From positions 1,760,735-1,824,734 of the forward strand of contig CP053449.1 of NCBI GenBank assembly GCA_013285465.1: a stretch of DNA of 64,000 nt, in the 5' to 3' direction. The notes beneath the pieces were generated by a model. The model was not told where the DNA came from, did no database searches, and worked only from the letters and a program-made list of their open reading frames with translations. The position numbers and the translations under genes are program-made. The stretch is from Pseudomonadota bacterium. Its GTDB lineage: Bacteria; Pseudomonadota; Alphaproteobacteria; Micavibrionales; CSBR16-224. How positions within the stretch are numbered: position 1 is the stretch's first letter; each line of letters opens with the position of its first letter. This document shows, piece after piece, positions 9,010 through 18,807 of this stretch.

Positions 9010-10347
9010 TCAGGGGTTAATCGGCGACCATGCGGGGTCGGAACCGTCTTGCGGCGTTTCAAGAACGCGCTCGTTAAATCCGGTCAGATCAATCGTATAG
9101 ACTTTTGCCGAGCGCTGCTCACCGCGGCGGCCTGTCGGACGCTCCTTGAAATAAGCCAGAATGCGGCCATTCGGAGACCATGTCGGCCCCTCAACATGGT
9201 GCGCTTCGGTAATCAGGCGCTCGCCGCTGCCATCCGGCTGAATCACACCGATATAGAACCGCCCGCGATGCATTTTCGTAAAGGCGATCAAATCGCCGCG
9301 CGGCGACCAGACAGGATTGGCATAACGCCCATCACCAAAAGTAATCCGCTGCACACCCGAACCGTTGGCATTCATCACATAAAGCTGCTGACTGCCGCCG
9401 CGGTCGGATTCAAACACAATCCGTTTGCCGTCGGGGGCATAGCTGGGGCTGGTATCAATCCCCATTGTTCTGGTCAGTTGCACGGCCTTGCGTGAACGTA
9501 AATTCATCGTATAGATATTACTGGTACCGTCCTTGGCAAGGCTCATAATCACGCTGCGTCCGTCAGGAGAAAAACGCGGCGCAAAGGTCATACCCGGGAA
9601 GTTCCCCAGCATTTCCTGCTTGCCCGTATCGATGTCATAAATATAAACGCGCGGGCGGTCATTGACGTAAGCCATATAGGTGATCTGCTGCTGCGACGGC
9701 GAAAAGCGCGGTGTCAGCACCAGATAGCGGCCATCTGTCAGATATTTATGATTGGCACCGTCCTGATCCATAATCGCCAGACGTTTGACACGGCGGTTGG
9801 CAGGACCGGTTTCCGAGATATAAACGATACGGGTATCGAAATAGCCGTCCTCACCCGTCAAGCGGTTATAAATCACATCGGAAATAATATGCGCGATGCG
9901 GCGCCAGTTATCCTGCGTCGTCATATAAGCGACACCGGCGATCTGCTTTTCCGAAAACACATCCCACAGGCGGAATTCCACACGGGAGCGCCCGTCGGAT
10001 GCCTGGCTAACCATGCCTGACACCACTGCCTGTACGCGCGTCGCACGCCACCCGCCAAAATCGGGCCCCTGATTCAGCGCCGCCGAAGACTGCACTTTCA
10101 AAGCCGAAGGCGACACATCAAACAGACCTGTCCGCTCCAGATTCTGCTGGATAACACGGGCAATACCGCGTCCCATCTCCGCCTGATCCTGTTTTTCGCC
10201 ATGCATCGGCGGGATCGCGATCGGAATGGTCTTGACCGTTCCGCTTGTCACGTCAATTTTCAACTGTGCCTGTGCGGGAGAAACGAAAAGAACCAAAGCG
10301 GCAAAGGCCAGAATGGCCACGGCAAAAATACGTGTCGTTCTAAACAT
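9010..10347 (-). CDS. tolB: Tol-Pal system beta-propeller protein TolB
   Basis: A 445-residue periplasmic protein of the Tol system, which links the inner membrane, peptidoglycan and outer membrane at the constriction site. A signal peptide ends at PAQAQ near residue 28. The N-terminal TolB domain (about 29-160) is followed by a six-bladed propeller of PD40/WD40-like repeats, seen as repeated [24 protein letters not shown] and WSPNGRIL units. It lies downstream of tolR and tolA in the usual order. The expected next gene, pal, is absent and is replaced by mltB. Confidence 0.96.
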   Translation of the reverse strand: MFRTTRIFAVAILAFAALVLFVSPAQAQLKIDVTSGTVKTIPIAIPPMHGEKQDQAEMGRGIARVIQQNLERTGLFDVSPSALKVQSSAALNQGPDFGGWRATRVQAVVSGMVSQASDGRSRVEFRLWDVFSEKQIAGVAYMTTQDNWRRIAHIISDVIYNRLTGEDGYFDTRIVYISETGPANRRVKRLAIMDQDGANHKYLTDGRYLVLTPRFSPSQQQITYMAYVNDRPRVYIYDIDTGKQEMLGNFPGMTFAPRFSPDGRSVIMSLAKDGTSNIYTMNLRSRKAVQLTRTMGIDTSPSYAPDGKRIVFESDRGGSQQLYVMNANGSGVQRITFGDGRYANPVWSPRGDLIAFTKMHRGRFYIGVIQPDGSGERLITEAHHVEGPTWSPNGRILAYFKERPTGRRGEQRSAKVYTIDLTGFNERVLETPQDGSDPAWSPINP

Positions 10348-10383
10348 TGTTTTTATACGTCCTGTTCCTTGAATGGCGAGAAT

Positions 10384-11322
10384 CTAAAACATGTAGCGCG
10401 GGTCAAAGGTTACCACAATTTCTTTCCAAGTGTCATACTTTCTTTCCGGCAAATTCAGCGGCGTACAGTCCGGATGATGCACGGCACGCAAGGCGCTGTC
10501 TGCCGCCGCACGGAAGAAACCGTCACTGCGGTAACGGCGCTGGTCAACAATTTCGGCACGGCGGACACTGCGGTCGGGGTTCACCTGCAGATAGATATCA
10601 ATCACCAGATTTTGCGCATCACGCGCCCCGATCGGAATATTCCAGCAGCGTTCCAGCTGACGGCGCAGCATATCAACCTCGCTGATTGTCAGGCTGTCGC
10701 CCAGGGGCAAGTTTTGTCCATTTGCTTTTTCTTCATCCTCAAGATTAAGACGTTTCAAAAAATCCTGACGGTCTTTCGGCGCTTCCGGCGCTTTGATAAT
10801 CGGTTTTTGTTCCGTCTTCTCCTGATTTTCGGCAAGGTTTTTCAAGACCGAGCCAAAATCCTGCTCCGGTTGCGGCGTCGCTTTTTTCACCGGCTTCGGC
10901 GGTTCGGGCTTTTTCTTTGGCGGATCATCGCGCGGCTTGATCACAGGCTGTGGCGGCGGCTCGACCTCTTCCTGTTTTTTGACCGGTTTTGGATCCGGCG
11001 GCTTCGGCGGCGCGGTCAGCTCTGCGGTCTGGCGTTTGCTGGTCGCGGCTTTTGGCGGTTTTTTATCCGGTGCGGGCGGTTTGATTGCAGGTTTATGCTG
11101 ATCTTTTTTCGCCTGATTGGCGGCATCTTTCGGTTCGGGCTTTTTCTGCGCCGCACGTCTGTCAGTCTGGGTACGGTCGGAAATGGTTTTGATCTCGATA
11201 AAGACAGGCGGTGCATCCGGCTGCACATGTTTTTTTGTCCACATCAGGCTGGCGCTCAACGAAAAGACGAGCAGCACAAAAATGTGTAGCAGAACCGACA
11301 GCGATATGATGCGGAGCCGCAT
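10384..11322 (-). CDS. tolA: Tol system energy-transducing protein TolA
   Basis: A 312-residue bitopic inner-membrane protein. One N-terminal transmembrane helix (about 5-28) is followed by a long linker rich in Lys, Pro and Glu that spans the periplasm. The C-terminal globular TolA domain (about 210-312) is seen in LRRQLERCWNIP and VDIYLQVNPDRSV. TolA couples the proton-driven TolQR motor to TolB and Pal. It sits between tolR and tolB. The linker is Pro/Lys-rich rather than the Ala-rich helix of enterobacteria, which is usual in alphaproteobacteria. Confidence 0.92.
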   Translation of the reverse strand: MRLRIISLSVLLHIFVLLVFSLSASLMWTKKHVQPDAPPVFIEIKTISDRTQTDRRAAQKKPEPKDAANQAKKDQHKPAIKPPAPDKKPPKAATSKRQTAELTAPPKPPDPKPVKKQEEVEPPPQPVIKPRDDPPKKKPEPPKPVKKATPQPEQDFGSVLKNLAENQEKTEQKPIIKAPEAPKDRQDFLKRLNLEDEEKANGQNLPLGDSLTISEVDMLRRQLERCWNIPIGARDAQNLVIDIYLQVNPDRSVRRAEIVDQRRYRSDGFFRAAADSALRAVHHPDCTPLNLPERKYDTWKEIVVTFDPRYMF

Positions 11323-11337
11323 CGCCGGGCCCTCCCT

Positions 11338-11775
11338 TTACTGTTGTGATTTCGCGATCAGCGCCACAGGCAGACCCGATTGCTGGATAATCGCCATGGT
11401 TGACAGAGCATGGCCATAGCTAAGTTTCTGATCCGCCCTGAGATAGACAAGCTGTTCCGGAGATTCCTGCGCGACATGGCGCAGATTATCCATGAGTTCC
11501 TGCTCCGTGACCTTATTCTTTCCGAAATAAATGTCACCTTTGGAATCAATCGTGACCTCGACAGGTGTGGAGTCATGTTTTTGCAGGGCCTTGGCTTTCG
11601 CATCAGGTAGATCGACCTTCACCCCCGCCGTCAGCAGCGGCGCGGTAATCATAAAAACCACCAGCAGTACCAGCATGACATCGACAAGCGGCGTCACATT
11701 GATATCAGACATTGCGCGATGCGCGCGGCGACGCCCATGTGCGGTTTTTGTACGTCCCTGAAGCTGGCTTCCCAT
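11338..11775 (-). CDS. tolR: Tol system stator protein TolR (ExbD family)
   Basis: A 145-residue ExbD/TolR protein. A basic N-terminus precedes the conserved MSDINVTPLVDVMLVLL helix at about residues 22-40, whose Asp is the proton-conducting residue. A periplasmic C-terminal domain follows. It would form the stator-rotor motor with TolQ. No tolQ/exbB gene lies beside it or anywhere in the window: the gene upstream is an N-formylglutamate amidohydrolase 63 bases away. The partner must therefore be encoded elsewhere if this system works in the usual way. Confidence 0.95.
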   Translation of the reverse strand: MGSQLQGRTKTAHGRRRAHRAMSDINVTPLVDVMLVLLVVFMITAPLLTAGVKVDLPDAKAKALQKHDSTPVEVTIDSKGDIYFGKNKVTEQELMDNLRHVAQESPEQLVYLRADQKLSYGHALSTMAIIQQSGLPVALIAKSQQ

Positions 11776-11838
11776 GTTCGCTGTCTCCGTCTTGAAAGAT
11801 AAGAAATGCGCCGATTTCCGCCGCTATGATAGCAGGTA

Positions 11839-12642
11839 TTAAGCGCGCAGGCGATACAAATCCTCGTCCTGCATCACCTCCAGAAAGCTTTCCAGAAAGA
11901 TGTCCGCCATTTTTACGGCTTTTTCCGGTGTATCGACCATATCCTGACGGAACTCCACAACCAGTGACGGGATCCCCCGTGAACGTGCCTGCGATTCCAC
12001 CGTATTACTGTAATCGCGGCCGCCATGCAGCTTCAAAGAATAAGGCGCATTGTCGCCGATAGTCAGACCGGGATTGTTCTTTTGCAGCGCATGCAGCATC
12101 GGCGGTGCGGCGCGGTCTTCTTCCGTCCACAAAATGCCGATTTCCCACGGGCGTTTATGACCGTCCATTTCCGGTGTAAAACTGTGAATTGACAGCAGGA
12201 ACGGCGCATCCCCCCTGTCAAGGAAACCCTGTAGACAATCGCCCAGCGCATATTGATAGGGTTTGTAAATTTCGTTAATCCGCGCTCGCAGCTCTTTCGC
12301 CGACATATCCTTATTACCCGGCACGGGGATATTGTCGCTGACCTCCGGCACGAAATCGAAACGGAACGGATCACGGTTTACATCCGCGACCAGCCGCGAA
12401 TAATGCGCAATAAACGTCACCGCATCCAGTTTTTCACCGAGATATTGGCCGATCTCCTCGGTGCCGATATCATAAGTAATATGTTTCTGCCTGTCTTCAT
12501 CACGGATGCCAAGCTGCCCCAGCTTGGCGGGAAAGCTCTGACCTGCGTGGTCACAAATAACAACAAAACGGCTGTCCGCATCCGGATTTTCTATCCGGAA
12601 AGGTGACGGGTCACCGTCCTGCAGCAGTTTGAATTCGCTCAT
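11839..12642 (-). CDS. N-formylglutamate amidohydrolase family protein
   Basis: A 267-residue member of the FGase/HutG-like family, zinc-dependent amidohydrolases best known for releasing formate from N-formyl-L-glutamate in histidine breakdown. Visible family motifs are VICDHAGQSFP near residue 29, HYSRLVADVNRDP near 97 and SIHSFTPEMDG near 152. No hut gene is nearby. It sits between rodA and tolR in the envelope cluster, so its substrate may not be formylglutamate; that is inference from context only. Confidence 0.85.
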   Translation of the reverse strand: MSEFKLLQDGDPSPFRIENPDADSRFVVICDHAGQSFPAKLGQLGIRDEDRQKHITYDIGTEEIGQYLGEKLDAVTFIAHYSRLVADVNRDPFRFDFVPEVSDNIPVPGNKDMSAKELRARINEIYKPYQYALGDCLQGFLDRGDAPFLLSIHSFTPEMDGHKRPWEIGILWTEEDRAAPPMLHALQKNNPGLTIGDNAPYSLKLHGGRDYSNTVESQARSRGIPSLVVEFRQDMVDTPEKAVKMADIFLESFLEVMQDEDLYRLRA

Positions 12643-12713
12643 TTTTCTAAAACCTTACATCAACTGCGTCAGTACAAATCCGAACGGCGGTTTCCGGCGG
12701 AGCGGCCTCCCCC

Positions 12714-13847
12714 TTAGACTTTGCGCGCAAGCTTAACGTCGCGGTGAATACCCACAGAGAGAATTAGCCCAAATCCGAACAACACCGCCAGCATCGCCGA
12801 TCCCCCGTTCGAAATCATCGGAAGCGGCACGCCGACCACGGGAATCAAACCCGTTACCATGGCGATATTGATGAATACGTATAACGCAAAATTTACGGTA
12901 ATTCCAGAGGCAATCAGGCGCCCGTATTGATTATGACTGGCGCGGGCAATCAGAAAACCATACAGGATTGTCAGTACAAAAATCGTGAACAAAACAGCTG
13001 CCCCGATCAAACCCCATTCTTCCGCCATCAATGTGAAAATAAAATCCGTCTGTTTTTCCGGCAAAAAGTTTAAATGGCTTTGCGTGCCTTTCAAAAAACC
13101 CTTGCCGCCGATGCCGCCTGACCCCAGCGCGATTTTCGATTGCAGAATGTGATACCCTGCCCCCAGCGGGTCACGTTCAGGGTCCAGAAATACCAGAATA
13201 CGGTTTTTCTGGTAATCATGGAGGAAATGCCACATCACCGGCAAAGCCGCCAGCACGCCGGCAATCACAACACCAAACATCCAGTAACTAACCCCCGCCA
13301 GAAAAAAGATCGCCCCGGCAACCGCCGTAATCATCAACGCCGTTCCCAGATCCGGTTGCACCAGTACCAGCGCCGCAGGCAGCGCCACCAATGCCAGCGG
13401 ACGCACAAGGAACAGCGGGTGTTTCACATCCTCAAGACTGGCGCCGTGAAAAAACCGCGCCAATGCCATCACCACCCCGATTTTCATGAATTCCGACGGC
13501 TGTAATTTGATCACGCCAAGATCAATCCAGCGCTGCGCCCCCATACCGATATGCCCCTTCACCTCCACCGCAATCAGCAGCAGAATGGAGGCAATATAAA
13601 ACGGATAAGACAGACGCAGCCACCAGCGGATATCAATCAAAGCCGCAACCAGCATACCGCACAGCCCCGCCCCGAAACGAATGCCGTGCCGCATCGCCCA
13701 GGGTTCGGTATTACCGCCTGCCGCCGAATAAAGCGCCACCACACCGATCAGCCCTGTTATAATAATCAGCATAATCAGGCCAAAGCTGAAGCGCGGCAGC
13801 TTTGCCAGCAGTGTCAATTCCTCGTGTTTTTGAAATGTCGCGCTCAA
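12714..13847 (-). CDS. rodA: Peptidoglycan glycosyltransferase RodA (SEDS family)
   Basis: A 377-residue polytopic membrane protein of the SEDS family, polymerising lipid II in the elongasome together with PBP2. About ten transmembrane segments are visible, with the conserved LQPSEFMKIG loop near residue 115, VQPDLGTALM near 163 and the C-terminal ISNGGSAML motif near 344. Its ATG overlaps the mrdA stop by four bases (ATGA), so the two are translationally coupled, as expected for partners of one complex. Confidence 0.96.
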   Translation of the reverse strand: MSATFQKHEELTLLAKLPRFSFGLIMLIIITGLIGVVALYSAAGGNTEPWAMRHGIRFGAGLCGMLVAALIDIRWWLRLSYPFYIASILLLIAVEVKGHIGMGAQRWIDLGVIKLQPSEFMKIGVVMALARFFHGASLEDVKHPLFLVRPLALVALPAALVLVQPDLGTALMITAVAGAIFFLAGVSYWMFGVVIAGVLAALPVMWHFLHDYQKNRILVFLDPERDPLGAGYHILQSKIALGSGGIGGKGFLKGTQSHLNFLPEKQTDFIFTLMAEEWGLIGAAVLFTIFVLTILYGFLIARASHNQYGRLIASGITVNFALYVFINIAMVTGLIPVVGVPLPMISNGGSAMLAVLFGFGLILSVGIHRDVKLARKV

Positions 13848-15667
13848 CTTGCCGGATCCCTTTCTTTGGTCTTCAGCATCAGATCACGCGCCAAGGGCGC
13901 TGCCGTTCCTGAACCGCTGACTCCGTGTTCCACGACCACCGCACAGACATAGCGCGGTTTTTTCAACGGCGCAAATGCCGTAAACAAAGCATGGTGACGC
14001 TGTTTCCACGGCAAGTCTTCATTTTTTACACCTTCCGCGCGCTGCTTGGCGGTAATCCGCCGCACCTGTGCCGTTCCGGTCTTGCCACCCATCTGGAAAG
14101 CTTTATCCTCGATACGCGACGCATGAGCTGTGCCTTTCTGATGATTGACAACATTTGCCATCCCTTTTTTGACCAGCTCGAGATGATGCGGCGAAATACC
14201 GAGGGATTTAAATTCCGGCTGCGGCATAACCTCCGTTCCCAGCGTGTGCAGCAAAGTCGGCTTGACGGCGCGCCCGCCATTGACGATCCGCGCAAGCATC
14301 ACCGCAAGCTGCAGCGGCGTGGTCTGGATATATCCCTGCCCGATGGCGGAAACCACCGTTTCCCCCAACTGCCATTTTTTGCCGAAATGCCCCAATTTCC
14401 AGTTTTTATCGGGAACCAGCCCCGGCGTTTCCCCCGGCAATTCGATATTGTGTTTTTCTCCCAGACCGAGCCTGCGCGCCATCTCCGCGATTTTATCAAT
14501 ACCGACCTGCCGCGCAATATCGTAGAAATACACGTCACAGGACTGCGCCAGCGCCTGTATAATATCAACACTGCCGTGCCCCCCGCGGCTCCAGCAATGG
14601 AATTTATCCCGCCCGATCTCCATATATCCGGGGCAATGCACACGGTGATCCGCTTTCACAAGGCCGGATTTAAACGCCGCCAGCGCCGTCACCATTTTAA
14701 ACGTCGATCCGGGAGGATACTGGCCGGAGACCGCCTTATTCGTCAGCGGCGCGGCAGGGCTGGATAACAGCTCCTCCCACTGTTCGGCGGAAATGCCGCG
14801 TGTGAAATTATTCGGGTCAAAGGACGGGGTGGAACACATCGCATAAATCTGCCCGTTTACAGCATCCATAATCACCGCACTGGCACTTTTTTCCTGTGCC
14901 AGACGCGACTGACAGTAGATCTGCAATTCCGCATCCAGTGTCAAGCCGACACGGTCACCGTCCTTGCCGGGAATGGAGGAAATTTCACGCACTTCACGCC
15001 CGACCGCATTGATCTCGATCCGGCTGGTTCCGGCCTTGCCGCGCAGCTCCTTATCAAAGTATTTTTCAATACCCGTTTTGCCGATGCGAAAACCGGGCAG
15101 CCCCATAATCGGCTCATCCGTGAGCTCCGCCGGTGCGACAAGTCCGACATAACCGATTAGATGCGCCGTTGCCTCGGCAAGCGGATAGGCACGCATCCGC
15201 CCTTCATCAATCGACACACCCGGCAAATCGGGCAGATTGACGGAGATACGCGCAACCTGCTCCCAGTTCAGACCGTCACGCAGCATAACCGGCATAAAAG
15301 CGCGCTTGCTTTTAATGTCACGCAGCACGCGTTCCTCGTCTTTTAAAGACAGCGGAATATATTCACGTACTTTGCGGAACGTTTCTTCCAGATCAGGAGA
15401 TTGTTCGGGAATCAGAAAGGCGCGGAAATCCTGCTCATTGACGGCCAGCGGCACACCGAAACGATCCACGATCTGTCCGCGTCCGGCCTGCAGGTATTTC
15501 ATGCTGATGCGGTTTTCATCCGCCAGTGTCGCAAAGTAATCCTGCCGCGACACCTGCAAATGCAGCAGACGCCCTGTCAGTATTCCGAAACCGGCAAGAT
15601 GCAGCCCGCCTAAAATAAAGGCGCGCCGCGAAAAAGAGTTATAGCGTTCCAGATCGCCTTTGCTCAT
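13844..15667 (-). CDS. mrdA: Penicillin-binding protein 2 (elongation transpeptidase)
   Basis: A 607-residue class B penicillin-binding protein that cross-links lateral-wall peptidoglycan with RodA. It has a single N-terminal membrane anchor (about 15-37), a dimerisation/pedestal region, and a transpeptidase domain with the active-site motifs STFK at 321-324, SCD at 376-378 and KTG at 529-531. It lies between mreD and rodA, the canonical position. Confidence 0.97.
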   Translation of the reverse strand: MSKGDLERYNSFSRRAFILGGLHLAGFGILTGRLLHLQVSRQDYFATLADENRISMKYLQAGRGQIVDRFGVPLAVNEQDFRAFLIPEQSPDLEETFRKVREYIPLSLKDEERVLRDIKSKRAFMPVMLRDGLNWEQVARISVNLPDLPGVSIDEGRMRAYPLAEATAHLIGYVGLVAPAELTDEPIMGLPGFRIGKTGIEKYFDKELRGKAGTSRIEINAVGREVREISSIPGKDGDRVGLTLDAELQIYCQSRLAQEKSASAVIMDAVNGQIYAMCSTPSFDPNNFTRGISAEQWEELLSSPAAPLTNKAVSGQYPPGSTFKMVTALAAFKSGLVKADHRVHCPGYMEIGRDKFHCWSRGGHGSVDIIQALAQSCDVYFYDIARQVGIDKIAEMARRLGLGEKHNIELPGETPGLVPDKNWKLGHFGKKWQLGETVVSAIGQGYIQTTPLQLAVMLARIVNGGRAVKPTLLHTLGTEVMPQPEFKSLGISPHHLELVKKGMANVVNHQKGTAHASRIEDKAFQMGGKTGTAQVRRITAKQRAEGVKNEDLPWKQRHHALFTAFAPLKKPRYVCAVVVEHGVSGSGTAAPLARDLMLKTKERDPAS

Positions 15668-15709
15668 GGTTTTAAAAGCCCGAAATCTGTTTGATAGGCG
15701 TTATTGCCG

Positions 15710-16294
15710 TTATGCTGTTCTGGCATCCTGCTGGCGCTTTTGCAAGACAAACAGCAGATTCCTCAGTTTGTGAAACGCCACCACAATAAACGGAAACAGC
15801 AGAATGGTCAAAAGACAGTTGAGAACAACGGGCACAAGCGGAATCATATGCCATGAAAACAGGCTGAAAACCGCCCATTGCGCGAATAAGAACGCATAAC
15901 ACATCAGACCGAAAGCAAGCCAGAGCGTGAAAAATGACTGCCCCAGCAAAAAGCGTTGCTGCGTGCGCATCAGCCATTGCGCCCCCAGCAGCAGAAACGC
16001 CGTCCCCCCTGCCGGAAGGCCGACGATCAGGTCAAAACATATGCCCAGAAAAAAGACCGCCCAAAACGGTAAAATCGCAGGGTAAAAGATGCTCCAGTAA
16101 AACACCGCCGCAAACAGCAGTGCCGGCTGCATACCGGTAAAAGATGCATAGCCCGTCGGCAGCACATTCAGAAAAAACAGCACAGACATGCACAGATAAA
16201 AGATTGCGAAAGACACAAAATACGGCACCATCGGCGAGAACAGGCGTTCCGCCTCCGCATCATGCTGCTTGCGCTGTATAAAGATATTAACCAT
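15710..16294 (-). CDS. mreD: Rod shape-determining protein MreD
   Basis: A 194-residue inner-membrane protein with five or six hydrophobic segments and short loops, a size and hydropathy typical of MreD. The motif GICFDLIVGLPAGGTAFL near residue 85-102 matches the conserved family segment. MreD scaffolds MreC with PBP2-RodA. The identification rests on this motif plus its place between mreC and mrdA, since MreD sequences are poorly conserved. Confidence 0.9.
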   Translation of the reverse strand: MVNIFIQRKQHDAEAERLFSPMVPYFVSFAIFYLCMSVLFFLNVLPTGYASFTGMQPALLFAAVFYWSIFYPAILPFWAVFFLGICFDLIVGLPAGGTAFLLLGAQWLMRTQQRFLLGQSFFTLWLAFGLMCYAFLFAQWAVFSLFSWHMIPLVPVVLNCLLTILLFPFIVVAFHKLRNLLFVLQKRQQDARTA

Positions 16295-16312
16295 CTATCC
16301 GTCTTTTACTCT

Positions 16313-17194
16313 TCAGGGTTTCGTTTTCAAATGTCCGGTGGACAAAGCACTATCGGCGTTGAAATCAATCACACGGACATATTCCAGTTTATCCAGATCA
16401 TCCAGCGGGCTGACCTCGATCATGCCGCCGTTTCTGGAAACGATTGTTCCGATCGGCAAATGCGGCGGCAACACACCGCCGTCACCCGATGTTACAATAC
16501 GCGCACCTAATCCGGGGCGACTGTCCAACGGCAAATGCTGCAAGGCCATTTTATCGCCGTTGCGCCCTGTCAGAATAGCTTTATGCCGCGTGCCTTCAAT
16601 CAACACGGGGGCACGGGCGTTCAGATCCGTCACCAGCAATACACGCGACGCGTTTTTGCCTGTTTCCACGACACGCCCGATCAAGCCCTTTTCTCCCATC
16701 ACGGCCTGCCCTTCACGTACGCCGTCATTGCGTCCGACCGGTATCAATACGCTTTTGATAAAACTGCCGCCCGGATCAGCAACCACACGGGTGGTGATAA
16801 AGCTGTAATCGGGTTCAATCTTGAAATTCATCAGTGATTTCAGGCTGCGGTTTTCCGCCTCCAGACGCAGCGCCACATCATACCATTGCTGCAAGCGGCG
16901 GTTTTCTTCCGACAGGCGCATATTCTCCGCCCGCAAATCGCGGATACCCGCCACGGCATCAATACGTCCCGTGGCATTCTGGATCGGTTCGGAAATACCG
17001 GAGAAAACCGGTGCAAAAAAATCCGTCAGCGCCACACGCATTTTAACGACCGGCGCGTCATAGACGCGGTGCAGGAAGACCATGGAAACAGCCAAAAGAA
17101 TGAAAAACAGCGGCACAAGCCGCAAACGCACGACCTGCAGGGAAACCGGAAATGCGACGGAAAGACTTCTGTTCTTTTTGCTTTTTTTGACCAA
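16313..17194 (-). CDS. mreC: Rod shape-determining protein MreC
   Basis: A 293-residue bitopic periplasmic protein that organises the elongasome and activates PBP2. One N-terminal transmembrane helix (about 25-45) precedes a coiled coil (about 78-115, LRAENMRLSEENRRLQQWY) and the beta-barrel MreC domain, with VGRNDGVREGQAVMGEKGL as the conserved element. The start is a TTG at 17194, supported by GGAG 8 bases upstream. The 180-base gap to mreB contains a weak hairpin that may lower readthrough. Confidence 0.93.
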   Translation of the reverse strand: MVKKSKKNRSLSVAFPVSLQVVRLRLVPLFFILLAVSMVFLHRVYDAPVVKMRVALTDFFAPVFSGISEPIQNATGRIDAVAGIRDLRAENMRLSEENRRLQQWYDVALRLEAENRSLKSLMNFKIEPDYSFITTRVVADPGGSFIKSVLIPVGRNDGVREGQAVMGEKGLIGRVVETGKNASRVLLVTDLNARAPVLIEGTRHKAILTGRNGDKMALQHLPLDSRPGLGARIVTSGDGGVLPPHLPIGTIVSRNGGMIEVSPLDDLDKLEYVRVIDFNADSALSTGHLKTKP

Positions 17195-17275
17195 AGGATA
17201 TGCTCCGCTTTTCTGTCAATTCCCATCTTAAAACAGTCACGGACGGGAAAGCAATAACATATTGATTCAATGCAT

Positions 17276-17314
17276 AAAAAAATACGCTGCCTGTTTTCTA
17301 TTCTAACACAGGCA
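17276..17314 (-). terminator. Weak hairpin between mreB and mreC
   Basis: On the minus strand TGCCTGT and ACAGGCA form a 7-bp stem (17314-17308 with 17294-17288) around a 13-base loop. A run of T begins about six bases further on (17282-17276). The distance from stem to T-run makes this a poor intrinsic terminator. It may act as an attenuator or RNA-processing site that uncouples mreB levels from mreCD. Confidence 0.3.
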
Positions 17315-17374
17315 CCGTAAGTACCATCTTAATTTTCGCTGCAATTTTAGATATGTTGTTTGCGCTTATCGCCT

Positions 17375-18460
<1,086 letters not shown>

Positions 18461-18598
18461 TTACTGTTTGGCTTTCATGCGCGGATTTTCGGAATTGATC
18501 ACATAAAGGCGAACTTTTCCTTTTCCGTCGCGACGGCGTACAACGCGGTTTTTCTGGTCGCGTTTAGCCTGTTTGCCGATCGAGTTTGTCTTTTTCAT
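18461..18598 (-). CDS. rpmJ: Ribosomal protein bL36-like, zinc-less type
   Basis: A 45-residue, strongly basic protein. The core RVVRRR...VRLYVINSENPRMKAKQ matches bL36 of the type lacking the zinc-binding cysteines, as found in many alphaproteobacteria. It contains no Cys at all. Compared with typical 41-residue forms it carries about four extra residues (DGKG) in the loop after RRR, and its N-terminus (MKKTNSIGKQAK) is divergent. It has its own TTGACA/TAGTTT promoter and lies directly upstream of mreB, away from the ribosomal protein operons. Confidence 0.8.
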   Translation of the reverse strand: MKKTNSIGKQAKRDQKNRVVRRRDGKGKVRLYVINSENPRMKAKQ

Positions 18599-18643
18599 TG
18601 TCGTCCTCGTCATCATTAAAAATATTGGAGCATCAAGAACGGC

Positions 18644-18672
18644 AAACTAATGTGTTTTCTGCCTTCTGTCAA
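18644..18672 (-). promoter_or_regulatory. Sigma-70-type promoter for rpmJ-mreB
   Basis: On the minus strand a perfect -35 TTGACA (18672-18667) and a -10 TAGTTT (18649-18644) are separated by 17 bases. They lie about 45 bases before the bL36 start codon. The hexamers are read directly; activity is inferred. Confidence 0.6.
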
Positions 18673-18807
18673 CTGAAATTACAGTAATTTCCATGCCTTT
18701 TCTCAAGCGTGACGCAAGGCAATAATTACCCGCTATGCTATTGCTACGCCGCTTTTGTTCTGAAACAATATGAAAGACCGTTCGACATTCTTACTGTAAG
18801 GACAAAA

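Noticed and set aside
10201-11289. A 362-codon plus-strand frame opposite tolA and part of tolB
   Set aside because: It is antisense to clear tolA/tolB coding sequence, its Arg/Phe-rich composition mirrors the Lys/Pro/Glu linker of TolA, and it has no ribosome-binding site or family signature.
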